Assembly (NCBI GenBank): GCA_947095585.1
Contig: OX352763.1
Coordinates: 102,527,908 to 102,591,907 of the forward strand
DNA: 64,000 nt
Direction of reading: 5' to 3'
DNA from: Nephrocerus scutellatus
Taxonomy: Eukaryota; Arthropoda; Insecta; Diptera; Pipunculidae
Positions 32,706-44,141 of this stretch are shown here, piece after piece. The notes beneath the pieces are model-generated. The model was not told the origin of the DNA. It did not search any database and saw only the letters and a list, made by a program, of their open reading frames with translations. Positions within the stretch are counted from its first letter, which is position 1; each line of letters starts with the position of its first letter. The translations under genes were made by a program, and so were the position numbers.

Positions 32706-33624
32706 AGACAAAAATGAAATGAAATGAAAAATGAAAGTATGGTGAAACGAATCTATCATGACTGACGTAATTTTAAGTTAATGTCCAGTCAAAGCTGTAT
32801 GACTGACATTCGACATCGGTAGATGATAAAGATCGTGTTCACTGAGGACAGTGAGTTTGAAGGTTGGCCGAGTTGAAATTACTGAGAAATCCCATCAGTA
32901 AATGTTGCCTCAAACTGTACGTAAAGTATTTAAGTTTTACTGTGCTTCTTCTGTTCGTGGTTGGCGCAGTCGATATGCTGTAGAAAAATAATAATGAAAA
33001 TTAAGCAGTTGAGCAGCTGAAGTCGACGAACAAGGGCACGACAAGAAGTTGTAAATTAAAAACAAAAAGGAGATCCTCAAAACTTAGCTTACATTTGTTT
33101 CTATTCATCTAAAAGAAAAGAAATCTATTTTATTTATTATTTAAGCAAAATATTGTCACACAATACTTAACCATGATTCGAATGACGTCTGTAATGTCAT
33201 TTGTAGTTGGATTCTGGTATCTATGATAATTCAGTAGGTAACGCAGTTTCACAGAAAAAATTCTACAAATATGATAATGCAGTAGGTAACGCAGTTGCAA
33301 TTCAACTCATGAACTTCTACATAAAAAATGCTAAACTACGTTCTTTTTTTGTCACTACCAAAATTTTGTCTAAAGCGATCACTTGGATCAAATAAAGTTA
33401 TCATAAAATTAAAGGATTAAAATTATATCGAGTGTTTGATAATTGAGCTCTGTGTGTTGGCGATTCTAAACTCAATTTTTAACAACATTCTTTCCTGTTA
33501 TATTATTTGGCAACCTTTGCAATACGCACTTAGGTTCCATCTTACCCTTTTTCTTTCCACTAGTATTTTAATAAATAAATCATGTCATAATGTGTCTGTG
33601 ACTTTAATCTTTCGCAAGAAAGTT
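32706..33624. other. possible LTR-element leader; no gene
   Basis: 32880-32926 is the right copy of the 47-bp repeat. About 40 bp later comes GGTTGGCGCAGTCGATATGC at about 32958-32977. TGGCGCAGTCG-type sequence is commonly seen as a primer-binding site after an insect LTR. 33225-33300 has a small tandem pair (TGATAAT(T)CAGTAGGTAACGCAG). No ORF with a domain follows before the Harbinger element starts. Confidence 0.35.
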
Positions 33625-33868
33625 AATCACCCCTATCATTAAATCCGTCGGGGGGAATATATCGCCGAAATTCGAAATTGGGCATCATTAAAAACATTCG
33701 CAACAAACATGCTCCCGTCGGCAATACAGATTCATTTTTCACTTGATCATTAAAAACGCGTGGATCGAATCCGTTCATACAAAGATTGACATTTCTGATC
33801 GGCGGGAAAATCGTTGCGGATTTGTCTTGTTTATTGTGCTGGGCAGTTCTTTTATTTTTGTTTACAAA

Positions 33869-34816
33869 ATGTGAGTTTTTTTTGTAACAAATCGAACCTA
33901 TTATTAATCATATACATTTAGGAATAGAACAACAAATAGAGACCAGTTTAGGGAATTGGTAGCTAAAATGAAACAGTTTCCAGACATCGCTAGGAACAAT
34001 ACAAAAAGGCCCCCGGAAAAAATTAAAGAGTTTTGGGAAGAAATCAAAAAAAATCTCAACAGCCTTGGACCACCACATAAGGAAATTGTGGAGTGGAAAA
34101 AAGTAAGTGGTATATAAATTTTGCGTGCATTGGTTTGCGATTTTATATACAAAACTGAATTTCAGGTTTGGAGTGATCAGAAATCGCATTTAAAGAAAAA
34201 ACTAAGTGCTAATAAAAAAGAGTTTAAGGCCACTGGCGGTGGACCTAATAAGAAGTTTTGCTTCACTGCGGAAGAGGAGGAAGTGATTGAGTTGATCCAG
34301 CTGAACGAATCTGTTGAAGGCATAAGTGGCGTTCGCACATTTGGACCATCTCAATCAATTCGAGAAGACCTACCTTCCCCGGTGTTGCCATTAGAAGTTG
34401 CCAGCAGAAATTCTGACACCCTTGAAAATCCTCCAAAGGAATCCTGCCAAAGCGTGAAAAAACGACCTGTCCAAACAGATCTTCTTGTTAAGCAAATCAA
34501 AATACAAGAAAATTTCTATAAAGAGGTCGCCAACGCTTTGGAAGGTCAGAAGGAGAACGCCACCGAATTCAACTACGGCACAAAAAGAATATACAGGTCG
34601 CTGGACAAATTGGTTGATCAAAATAAGGACCTTTTACGCATAATGGAGTCTCGAGCGGAAGAAGAAAGAAGGCATAACAGAGAAATGGAGAGTTTTGCTC
34701 AAAAAAACCTCAACCATCAGAAAGAATTGGAAAGAATTGCCCAAGAAAAGTTAAAACTTAAACAAAAGTTGCTTGAATGTGAAATCGAGAAACTCGACAA
34801 CTTAATATCACACTGA
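33869..34816 (+). CDS. Harbinger Myb/SANT-like (zeste-type) DNA-binding protein, 277 aa
   Basis: Spliced from three exons: 33869-33870, 33922-34102 and 34166-34816. The start codon itself is split: AT before GTGAGT, G after an ATTTAG acceptor. That intron is 51 bp and the second is 63 bp (GTAAGT to TTTCAG). The joined frame is open for 277 codons to TGA. The N-terminal about 100 residues have the zeste-type Myb/SANT pattern: MNRTTNRDQFRELVAKMKQF, then EFWEEIKKNLNSLGPP, WKKVWSDQKSHLKKK, ATGGGPNKK. The C-terminal about 110 residues are a long charged coiled coil (NREMESFAQKNLNHQKELER). In Harbinger elements this kind of protein binds the ends and helps bring the transposase to the nucleus. An alternative in-frame Met exists at residue 17. 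Confidence 0.8.
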
Positions 34817-34984
34817 GCTTTTCATTATCAATTTTAATCCTTTCTTTGACACATAATGTGATTTTTATTTATTTTCATACCACAACTGAATTGTGATTTT
34901 TATTTTTTATTAACCAAAAAATGAATTGTGATATTTTTTAATTTATTTCCATTGTATCTTGATGGAATCAATACATATATGTAA

Positions 34985-36222
34985 CTAGAAACTTTGCATT
35001 ATTTCATTTCTTATTTGTACGGCTTCATTGGTTTCTGGTTGTACATTTCCTTCTGCTGGTTGACTTGCTAAGTTATCCTCCACTTCCTCGGGTTCTTCTA
35101 AAAACACATTGAAATGCATACAAATGTTGTGCAAGGCGCAGCATACATTTACTATTTGTGCCGCTTTGTTGGGTTCGTAGTGGAGTGATCTTACTGACAT
35201 AAGGCAACGAAATCTGTTTTTTAGGACCCCAATTACTCTCTCCACTATGTTCCTTCCTTTGGAGTGGTGCTGGTTAAATCTGCTTTCCTGACTATTCGAA
35301 TCTACTGATCGAAATGGTGTCAACAGCCAAGGTAAAAGAGGATAGCCAGCATCAGCTACAAAAACAACGAATAAGTATCTAATACACATAAAAAGTAAGT
35401 TGTACTCACCCAGAAGCCTTGTATTTGTATTTCCCCTAGTGTACATATTTTCAAAATATGTAGATGCATCACTGGCATTCCATATATATGAGTCGTGGTT
35501 AGATCCTGGGAACCTTGCGTCAATGCACCGTATCCATAACTTATGATCACAAATCTAAAAAGAAAAATGATTACTTTCCTTTCCTTTCAATTTATTTTTC
35601 TCAAATTATCACAATCATAGCATTTATGCTGTGAAATCCTTTTCTATTATAGTAAAGGTGGGAATTGGCAGTTGGAACTTTAATAGATATATGTGTTCCA
35701 TCAACACACATCACAACACCAGGTATCCTACATTTTTCGTAGAAGTATAGTTTTGCTTCCCTTTTTTGGTTCTCTGTGTTGTCCAAAGTTATCCATTTGG
35801 GACATAATACCCTTTCTAAGATGTCCAACACCTGGGCCAATACTTTCGAAAAAGTTGATTGGGCTATACAGACATTAAAGTCTTTACCACTACCGTGCTG
35901 GTAACTACCTTCAGCAAAAAATCTCAAACATGCAGCTAGTTGATGCTTGGGTGACACTGCAAACGATTTTTTGGATGGGGGTAGTTCCTGAGTCAGCACT
36001 TCCAGCACGTAATTAAATGCTGCTTTATTAAGACGAAAGTTTTTAATAAAACTGAAATTTAAACTCATTTTACAAAAATCAAGAGCTACAATGAAATCTT
36101 TCTACTTACGACGCATCTGAGAGATCCATTATATCTTCACCAAAGGATCTTAATTTTGCTCGATCTGTCCTTTTATTGGCAGATATATCCCAATATTCAA
36201 AAAAATACGCTATGCTATCCAT
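34985..36222 (-). CDS. Harbinger DDE transposase, 355 aa, three introns
   Basis: Exons on the minus strand: 36222-36110, 36051-35613, 35554-35410 and 35355-34985. The introns are 54-58 bp with GT-AG ends (GTAAGT; GTGATA; GTGAGT). The total is 1,068 bases, one open frame of 355 codons plus stop. Start is MDSIAYFFEYWDISANKRTD. DDE_4-type catalytic residues: Asp in VMCVDGTHISI, Asp in GSNHDSYIW, Glu in GRNIVERVIGVLKNRF. Conserved LLPWLLTPF and LHNICMHFN boxes follow. The last 35 residues are acidic. The donor GTGATA is weak, but the join NAMI/ICDHKLW is the expected one. It cuts and pastes the element together with the Myb-like partner encoded on the other strand. No disabling change is visible. 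Confidence 0.88.
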
Positions 36223-36562
36223 TATTTCTTTGATATTTAATACTAGGATTAGATACCCTATTATTTAAATTGTAATTTATTTATTTGAGTAGTAATAGTT
36301 ATGATCTTAAAACTTAAAAAATTTGGCGGTATTTTAGTCTATTCAGAGGAGGTAATCGATAGTCCACGTTGTACCTTTTTATTTTCAATTGACAAAAGCT
36401 ATTTGTTTGTCAAAAATTACAAAACAGCTGATTTCGAAAAACATGAATCGTTGTCGGTACTACAGTCCATCCGCCGGATTTAATGATACAAACAGTAAGT
36501 GGATGTGGATCGAATGGGTGAAGGGGATCTACGATCCGCCGGATTTAATGATAGGGGTGAAT

Positions 36563-37230
36563 GTTATTGTTTGATGTTTTATTTCCTTGCTAGTGAACTG
36601 TATTTCTTACCTCTCTGAGACTTTATTTAACTTAATCAATACGCTCAATATATTTGCAGTAAAAAATATTTGCTAAAAAAGGTCTTTGTATTAAAAAATT
36701 TTCGTTTTTTAACGAAACGCGCACTCGCACTTAGCTAGAATAGAAACTTGAATGTCGCATTCTTACGTCGCATTGCTCCGCGACTTGTCTAAAAAGGTTT
36801 TGGTTTTATCTTTCCCTCTCGTTAAGACTCACAGTAGCTTATTTTCTGTCCTCTCTCCTCTTTCCAGTAATGAATTACATCTTAAATTTATGCGTTTTAC
36901 AATTATGCGAAAACGTCTGCGTTTTTTTTTTTGTTTCCATAAGTCATACGTAAACAAATATTAACCTTCTCTTTCGATTATTTTCGAGTCTTGATAACGA
37001 GTCTGACTACTTTACTTTGATCGTTCTTTCCTTGTATAAACAATTCTTTCACAATTGCGACGTTTTTTTACAACTTTAAAAACAATATCTGGCTCGGAAG
37101 ACCAAAATGTATCGACGACAAGATAACACAATTTTCAAAGTGGAAAAAGTTACAAAAAACCACTGCCAAAAACTTTATTCTGCACATACTTGAGCAAGGT
37201 GTGCTCTCTCCGAATGCTTTTTTGTTTTGT
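36563..37230. other. no gene recognised
   Basis: AT-rich. A small frame at 36752-36964 (+) has no domain. Confidence 0.5.
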
Positions 37231-37233
37231 TTT

Positions 37234-37750
37234 TTATAAATGCGGAAACACAGAATCAGGCAATTCATTCCACATAACTATCGTGCGGCTAAAGAAGGAA
37301 TCTCTGAATTGGTTAGTACGTCCGAAGATAGGCTTAAGGGTGGACCCATGAGCTCGAGTTGAGGCACGGGTATTACGGATGGGTTGGAGAATGGGCGGGA
37401 TGCATCTGGATATTTCTTTTGAACACCGCTTGTGGAAAAGACAAAGACTGCCTGTCGTTGGTTCTTGCAACGACATGTATGATACATTTTTTAATAATAA
37501 TACATGCTCTCTTTTATATCTTCGAACAACAATCAATTGTGTTAGATATAAAGATCTATTATTCTCACAATAGATTTTGATTGCGGTTACATCGAGGTAG
37601 ATAAAACTTGCAAGTACTAATAATCTCAATGTTATTCTTAATTAAAATAGCCCTACCAACGGCGCCGTTAGATTTGTCAGTGCATATCATATAAGAATTT
37701 AGGTAGCATTTTTGATTCTTATATACAAACCACATGTGGTTTATGCTCAA
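37234..37750 (-). pseudogene. LINE fragment: endonuclease piece joined to ORF2 C-terminus
   Basis: 37565-37750 (minus) reads ICTDKSNGAVGRAILIKNNI, resembling the APE-type endonuclease segment of insect LINEs (the xRxGGxAILIKxxI box). After a deletion, 37234-37629 reads EISRCIPPILQPIRNTRAST, then FGRTNQFRDSFFSRTIVMWN and ELPDSVF, the C-terminal tail found in many Jockey/CR1-like reverse transcriptases (SFF-R-x-x-x-x-WN-x-LP). All RT motifs are missing. A related tail lies on the plus strand at 54.4-54.8 kb. Confidence 0.65.
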
Positions 37751-38396
37751 TCAAAAATTGGTTAAGGTATTGTCTCTTTGACAGGAAGACCAAACTATTC
37801 AAGTTAAGCGTAATTATTTTTAAATCAGCATGTACCATTTTCACCTAATTGGAAGAAAAGACCGAACAGGTTGTTACGCTGTCATATCCTGCACTGCAGA
37901 GGGCAGTGCAAGCGTCGCAATTCGAGAAACCTTTTTGTTTTAAGGTATGTCGAGACATGACACCATTGTGCCGGAAATCATGGCATCGTTGACTTATTTT
38001 CCACGGCTATGGGACGTGGCTGTACCATGACTCCAACACCAACAGCTCTAACTTCCTCCGGATCCCTGACTGTGAACCTTCCGCTTATTTCACGCGACAT
38101 CGCCGCTACCCGATCTTAAAGCAGCGGATCAGCGGAAACAAAATCGGTTGATTACTCGATTCCAGCAGACCAGGATTTTATCGTTAATAGGAGGTTTGCT
38201 CCTCAAATGCGTTAATCTACTGGATAGTGCTTCTATCTGTTCTATCGATCTCGGACACTACTAGATCATTGCCTTCATCTTTGTCAACTCCCAACTCAGA
38301 TATATTTCGTTTGACCCAACTGTGTGTTGTTTTAGTGTCGTTTTGGGTATCAATAAACTTTTCTGCCAGTCTGCCCGAAGTGAGTCCGCTGATCTA
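37751..38396. other. no gene recognised
   Basis: No long frames on either strand. It may be decayed internal sequence of the gag-bearing element immediately downstream. Confidence 0.4.
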
Positions 38397-38830
38397 CTAA
38401 ACAGCATTTGACCAATTCGCGGCTTGCAATGACTGTATTATACCGATCAACTCATTAATAGGCATCAGATTTCGCATTCTATCGTGTGTGCGAACCATAG
38501 CTTTAAAATATTCGTCGAAATTCTCGCTGTGTAACTGATGCTCTGCTATTAGGCGCTGGAATATCTCGTAATCATTCTCAACCCGACCGTACTCCGACTT
38601 AAAAGCCTTCCGTAACAACTCGTAATTCGCGCTGGGATTACGTCTCAGAAAATTCCAAAATCAATCTGTAACGCCGTCACGGAACAATACATGTACGTTC
38701 TAGTAGAACTCTTCATCACTATATCTGTTCTGATTCTTCTATCTGGAAGATAAAGTCTGAAACCGAAGAACCGAAGGTACCGTCGTAATTGATATCCCAA
38801 TTTTCCATTTTGTAGTGTTTAAAATAGTTG
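38397..38830 (-). pseudogene. LTR-retrotransposon gag fragment
   Basis: The minus strand encodes, with frameshifts, YDGTFGSSVSDFIFQIEESE, then a core ending LRKAFKSEYGRVENDYEIFQ, LIAEHQLHSENFDEYF and RNLMPINELIGIIQ. F-DG followed by a helix with LF-DG, and then an arm with Q-ES-x-x-E-Y-F, is the usual gag capsid order in gypsy-group elements. No zinc knuckle or protease follows. Confidence 0.55.
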
Positions 38831-39189
38831 ATGTTGTTAACAGTGTCAGCCAAGGCCGGATCACGATGTTTGTCGAAGCTGTGGAATTCCATTTCGGGTT
38901 ACTAATGGCGGTGGCACAGTCAAGTTTGGGATTCGGATAGCCTTGTTTCCATTTTCTAACGTCGCGAATTTACTTGTCAGTGCCTGTAGCCAATTACAGT
39001 TGACTGCTACTGCTGACTGACTAAACCTGTCTTTCAGATTTTTGCTAACCTGAGCTATTATTTTGCTCGTCGCCGTTGTCGTGGTTTTGTTGTAATGAAC
39101 AGTTAAGTTGCGGTGTTAGGCAGCCGATGGTAGTTGCCACCTAGAGGGAGAGTGTTGCCTTCGGCGGGGTGCACGCCTAGCTTTGCGCT

Positions 39190-39230
39190 TGCAAGCTCGC
39201 TGGGTGGGGAAGGGGGGGGGGGGGGGTTGC
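39190..39230. repeat. poly-G tract
   Basis: About 16 consecutive G at about 39212-39227, an unusually long G run in an AT-rich window. Capable of G-quadruplex formation and a likely assembly weak point. Confidence 0.85.
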
Positions 39231-39601
39231 CTTGAGCCCACTCAACCGCCATTCCAAAAAAGTAAAACACAATTGTTTAATTTCGTTTCCTAATTTCCGT
39301 GTGATTTTAATAACTTCAAATTTATAACAAATAAAATAATTTTTATGACAATAAAAAAGAACCAACTTACGTTCGTCGGCCTCGCAATTCCTTCTCTCGA
39401 AATTTGTCCAACAAATTGAATTACTTTTTTATTTTCAGAAAGGAAGTTTGCGAAGCTTAGCAACGTAATTTTCTTGTTTAAAAATAATAAAATCTTCCCC
39501 CCAGTCGAAGGATCGATCTCATCGCGTCAAAGGCTGTCCAACGTAAAGAACAGCCAAATTTTCAACAGCTCAATTAAGCCTTAATTCTCCGTTTCCCATT
39601 T

Positions 39602-40150
39602 TCACGTCTGCGATTCGTGCCCTCTTATCAGTTTCAAAGGTGCAACTTTGGTTTTAGACATAACGAGTGCGACTTGAGTTATTTCGCCAACACAAATGCG
39701 AAAGTATCCCACGGCGGCGTAGGCCCTTTCAGAAGCATCGACGAACATCAAGAGCTCTATCTTGCACTGATTCCGATCTGATATTCCGTACCACCTTGGA
39801 ATCTTGAACTTCTCGATTGCGTCGAAAGACTTCAGGAACTGCAACCAATCATCTGCGAGATTTTTCATCCCATCCGCATTTTCACAGCAAACATCTTGCT
39901 GAATACACTTTCCACAAATGATGTACTTGCCGGCCAGTCCTAATGGTACGAACATTTTCATCAAGGCGCTCAGAGCTTCCCGCTTCGTCGAACAGTAATT
40001 TTCGTCTATCATTTTTCTCAGCAAACCGTCGGAGCTTCGCTTAAAAATTCTGGCAGTGGAACCGTGGAACCGTATTACGGGAGTATCTCCGCCGCCTAAG
40101 TCGCGCAAACTAGTACGACATTGTTGCTGGCCAGGATTATCCATGACCAC
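39602..40150 (-). pseudogene. BEL/Pao retrotransposon pol fragment
   Basis: A 182-codon frame from the RT/RNase H connection: TKREALSALMKMFVPLGLAG, then DWLQFLKSFDAIEKFKIPRW and ELLMFVDASERAYAAVGYFR, then QVALVMSKTKVAPLK. TKRE..S....FDPLG and the (E/D)LH-FVDAS-x-x-AYAA...AK-K-VAP-K signature is diagnostic for BEL/Pao (Pao-type) polyproteins. Protease, RT palm and integrase are not present. Confidence 0.85.
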
Positions 40151-40600
40151 AAAAAGGCAACGAAAACATTAGGAAAAAATTGAAAATAAATACAAAGAAT
40201 TACTTACTTACGGTTCACTGATAGAAAAGCTTGTAGCCATAGAAATAGTTTACGCCAATTGATTCAATAAAATACCGAAGTTACGAATAAATTCAAAAAA
40301 AATTCAGTAAAATTCCTTACGAAAAAAATTCAATAAATTTATGAAATATATTTTTTTGAAATTTCAAAATTAAAACTGACCGACTCCTTTGGTTAAAATT
40401 GTTTTCACCTGCTTAAGTGTTTACAAACAAAGCATTTCTTACAACATGTATGGATGTATTTTTATTGCGTTACTATGTCTTGTATGACATTGCCCTTGGC
40501 ACAGAGTGTGCCAACAGAGAAATGAAACACTTTGCTTTGCTCGTTGAGTGTTTGTACGTTGATATTCTAAGTGCGGATCGTATGCAAAAGGCATTGTGAG
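40151..40600. other. no gene recognised
   Basis: AT-rich. The 60-codon plus frame at 40417-40599 has no domain. Confidence 0.5.
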
Positions 40601-40604
40601 GAAT

Positions 40605-40850
40605 GCGTTTAATGGGAATATACCAGTAGTCTATCTATTAGAAGGCGACCAAAAAAGAAAAATTAAGACACACGTAAAAAATATAAAACAAATAAATATC
40701 AACGACGCATCCCCCACAGCTAACGCTCACGTTGTAGGTAACCACGGCCAGACATACGAAGCAGTCACAACCGAATCGGATCACAACAGATCAGTCGAAC
40801 CCAAGTCACCAGTCAGACCAGTCGCAAGTACACCCCACCCGTAGGAAACA
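40605..40850 (+). pseudogene. gypsy-type pol C-terminal tail fragment, copy 1
   Basis: Encodes IPVVYLLEGDQKRKI, then NDASPTANAHVVGNHGQTYE and VRPVAS, about 90 percent the same as the tail following the integrase GPY/F box in the element at 61.0-62.5 kb (minus). Only this tail is present. A second piece lies at 41220-41440. Confidence 0.7.
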
Positions 40851-41219
40851 AAACAAAATTTGTATCGTATTTTTTTGTTTTTGTATTTCTTCTATTTCGT
40901 GATGGATGTGGCCATTATTTTCTTTCTGGAGAGCGAATAGAAGCTTTTCCCCTTACAAAATTTTAGACCGGGGCCAATAACCGGCAATGGCTACCTAAAC
41001 TTCCTGCTAAAATATCGAAAATGACAATCCGGTAAAACTGGGGTACAAACTATAAAGGAGGGAGCCAAAGCGTGGAGCTGGAAAGCGTAAGAAAAAACGA
41101 GTACAATCGTAAGGCCCAGATAATACGCACGCGGCGAAAACGCAGGATGAACCGCAGGGGCTGTGTGGGCAGGAGTTAGGAGGCCGGCCGGGCTGATAGG
41201 GATGATGATGACTCTGACG

Positions 41220-41440
41220 GAAATCCTTTGGCGTATGCAAATAGGACCGATCACAGATTTGTCGGACCTTAGCGCATATACCAAAAAATCTCACCAGTAG
41301 TCTTATCTACTAGAAGGCGACCAAAAAATAAAAATTACGGCACACGTAAAAGATATAAAACAAATAAATATCAACGACGCATCCCCTACAGCTAATGCTC
41401 ACGTTGTAGGTAACCACGGCCAGACATACGAAGCAGTCAG
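41220..41440 (+). pseudogene. gypsy integrase GPY/F box plus tail fragment, copy 2
   Basis: Plus strand: FVGP stop RIYQK (the GPYRIYRK box of the 61-kb element with Tyr changed to stop), then a CAGTAGTCTTATCTACTAGA-type continuation and NDASPTANAHVVGNHGQTYE. It ends abruptly at GAAGCAGTCAG (41439), where the mag-clade LTR starts, so that element inserted into this fragment. Confidence 0.65.
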
Positions 41441-41734
41441 TTTATTTAATATTAATCTATTTTGCACTCGCTTCGTTTGTGTGCATGTAAGAGATTCTAT
41501 TTTGGGAATGTTGTGATCCTGGAAACGGTTCCTTAAATATAAATAAGACGCAGGATTACAAATAGAATAAGAAAATATGTTAATGGCACTTATCAGATTT
41601 GCACACATTAATTTTAAAACAAAGGAATGACAAGTGGGGTTTTGTTCACAGACTGGCGTCTGTTGTATTGGTTGTTCAGAGACGTTGTTCAGAGACTGTG
41701 TGTTTGTTTAGTTGTTTAGACTATCATCGTAACA
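41441..41734 (-). mobile_element. 3' LTR of mag-clade element
   Basis: On the minus strand pol ends at 41786, a polypurine-like AAAACGGGGAGAAT lies at about 41735-41752, and TGTTACGATGATAG starts the LTR at 41734. It runs to about 41441, next to the gypsy tail fragment. The other LTR is not in the window because the element is truncated at about 43745, so the far boundary is inferred. Confidence 0.6.
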
Positions 41735-41785
41735 ATTCTCCCCGTTTTAAAATACTGTTTACAAACATTTTTGATTTTTCTATGT

Positions 41786-43740
41786 TTAGCGCACGTAGTC
41801 TTCGAGATAGACAGGTGGAACTCCAGCTGTAGCTCGCTGAGTTCTTCGTGAAACTTGCTCTTGGGGCGGTGATACTTCCTCTTCTTCCTTCTCGGGTTCT
41901 GGAACGATTTCGGGCTCAATCTCTTGCTGTTCTGGAACACGGATATCAAAACTGTCCAGAAGAACGTTGCGGCCATTGTCAAGATACGTGTAGCGTTTCT
42001 TGAGCTGATTTGCATGAGCAATGATTTCTCGTATATCAGTTTGTACCTTGTAATTGACCGTTCCCACTTTGCATACGATTTCTCCTGAAACCCAGCGCCA
42101 CTGGTTGTTGCTTAAGTAGGTTTTAACGAAAACTTATTTTCTTTAGCACCGTGGTGAGTGTTGAACTGCTGTTCCATCTTGTGGTTTCGTTCCGTTGTAC
42201 ATTTCGTAGTCGGCATAAGTAAGTCGAGCTTCGATCTTGCTTGTCGTCCCGTCATCAGCTCATGCGGCGATTTTGATCCAAGGTTGTATGATGGCGTGAA
42301 GCGGTAGTGCTTAAGAAACTTTCGCAAGATTTCATTAGCGTTTCCATCCTTCTGATGCTTCTTGAGTCCCTGTTTCAGCGTCTGCACGAACCGTTCTGCC
42401 TGACCGTTCGCTTGCGGATGATAAGGCGCTGTGGTGATGTGCTCGATTCCTCTTTCTGCGCAGAATTCCTTGAAACTTTCCGATGTGAATTGCGGTCCGT
42501 TATCAGAAACGATTGTTTTGCAATCGCCGTGTCTTGCGAAGGCTTCTTCGAGTCTGTCTATTGTCTGCTGGGACGTCGTGCTCTGCATCTTGTAGACTTC
42601 TGGCCATTTTGAAAAGGCGTCAGTGATGACAAAATACCAGAAGTCATTGACTGGACCAGCGAAGTCGACATGCAATCGCAACCATGGGGCTTCTGGAATC
42701 GGCCACGACTGCAGTGTAGCTTTAATCGGTGAAAACGCGTTCGTTGCGCAATTCAGACAGGTTCTGTCGAGCTAATAGCTTCATGCGCTCAATGCCAAGA
42801 TGACCTTGATGTAGTTCTATGAGGATTTCGCTGCGGTAGCGCTTCGGAATGATGATGCGATCACCGAAGAAAATGCAACCGTTGCTGATTGTGAGCGAAC
42901 CTCGTCTTGGGAAGTATTCTGCAGCCTCAGCATTAGGGATTTGCTCTCGTTTGCGTGGCCAGCCTTTTTCAATGAAGCTTGTGATTACCTTAAACGTTTC
43001 GTCTCGACTCGTTTCTTGCTGAATAGCTTCAAAGGTTATTGGCAGCTTCTTGGCGGTGTTGATGGCGAAACAACCTAGTGAGCCTTCTGCAATAACCTTT
43101 GCGATGAAGTTGGAGTCTTGTGGCTTGTGATTTAGGTTTCTTTTAAATTGCGAGAAGGGCGACGGTTCGCGATTATTTTTTTCGGAACCCATTTTACCAA
43201 TGACGACGTCTTCGTCAGGCTTTGCATGTTGACTAATGAGTCGAGAGATGAAATCCACGTATGCGAAGCTCTTTGTGTCGACGTATTTGATCTCGAAGTC
43301 GTATGCGAGCAATATCAAAGCGTAGCGTTGAAGACGACTTGCCGTGTGTACCGGAACTCCCTTCTTGTTGCCGAAGATTGCGAGCAAGGGTTTATGGTCC
43401 GTCTGGAGCTCGAACTTGCGACCATAAATGTAGCGGTGAAACTTCTGAAGGGCAAATGTGAGCGCCAGAGCTTCTCGTTGGATCTGCGGGTAGTTTTTTT
43501 CTGCTGCTGTGAAAGAGCGTGCGGCATGCATTACAGAGCGCGTCTGGCATCTCATGCATGAGAATTACTCCCATTCCATAGCTGGAAGCGTCAGCGGCAA
43601 CGATCAACCTCTTAGTTGGGTCGTAATGAGCAAGTCCGATGTCAGAATTGTCTTGAGCTCGTCGAAAGATTCCTGGTGTTTTGCTTTCCATGCAAACGTG
43701 ACATCATATTTAAGAAGCTCGTCTAATGATTGCACACATG
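41786..43740 (-). pseudogene. mag-clade Ty3-gypsy pol (RNase H and integrase), truncated
   Basis: Minus-strand frames: 43392-43691 with AHYDPTKRLIVAADASSYGM; 42722-43555 (277 codons) with the RNase H part FTAAEKNYPQIQREALALTF, FELQTDHKPLLAIFGNKKGV and the integrase zinc region beginning HQGHLGIERMKLLARQN; 42112-42681 with the integrase core VDFAGPVNDFWYFVITDAFS, VSDNGPQFTSESFKEF and ANGQAERFV (D, D, E present); 41786-42067 with the C-terminal tail RTQRATAGVPPVYLEDYVR. This is the mag-clade pattern. A few frameshifts separate long frames, so it is relatively young. RT, protease and gag are missing upstream of 43740, where satellite-like DNA begins. Confidence 0.85.
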
Positions 43741-43744
43741 TATA

Positions 43745-43965
43745 TTTCCGGTGACAGTACTTTCTATTAAAATTTGAGGCCCCTCGGACTTCTGGTTCGG
43801 GGGGCTCCTATACAAATATTTTACAAAATTTTATCCGATTTTCTTTACATTACGATTAAGATTTTCTACACATGTGTGTCTTCGATGGAAAACACTTTTT
43901 GTAAAAATTTGGAGTGATCGGCCCACTAGGGACCCCCATATACAATTTTTAAATATCGCTATATC
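43745..43965. repeat. satellite monomers related to the 58-kb array
   Basis: CACACATGT, CAAATATTTTACAAAATTTTAT, CCGATTTTCTTTACATTACG, ACACTTTTTGTAAAAATTTG and GAGTGATCGGCCCAC follow the same order as in the array at 58.1-59.0 kb. It cuts the mag-clade pol at its 5' side. Confidence 0.8.
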
Positions 43966-44066
43966 GCATCAGATCAAGGCAAAGTCTGAGCTCTGTGCTT
44001 TGTGTGCAGCGCAGTTCGCTGCCGCTGCGTCATTTGGTGGATGATTTTGCCACAAAACGAGCACGC

Positions 44067-44089
44067 AGTGTGTGTGTGTGTGTGTATAG
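44067..44089. repeat. (GT)n microsatellite
   Basis: About ten GT repeats (AGTGTGTGTGTGTGTGTGTA). Confidence 0.95.
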
Positions 44090-44141
44090 CCGATTAGATA
44101 ATTTACAAGAAAAATTGTATTTTTTATGGGTTGTTTTTTTT

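Larger units (their letters stand above)
33628..36559. mobile_element. complete PIF/Harbinger DNA transposon (Harbinger A)
   Basis: The left terminus CACCCCTATCATTAAATCCG (33628) is the inverted complement of the right terminus ending CGGATTTAATGATAGGGGTG (36559). AAT flanks both sides (33625-33627 and 36560-36562), the 3-bp target duplication expected for Harbinger. The 2,932-bp element carries two convergent genes: a zeste/Myb-like DNA-binding protein (+, 33869-34816) and a DDE transposase (-, 34985-36222), tail to tail with about 170 bp between their stops. Both are open through all inferred splices. Part of the right terminus is repeated internally at 36469-36489. Confidence 0.9.
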
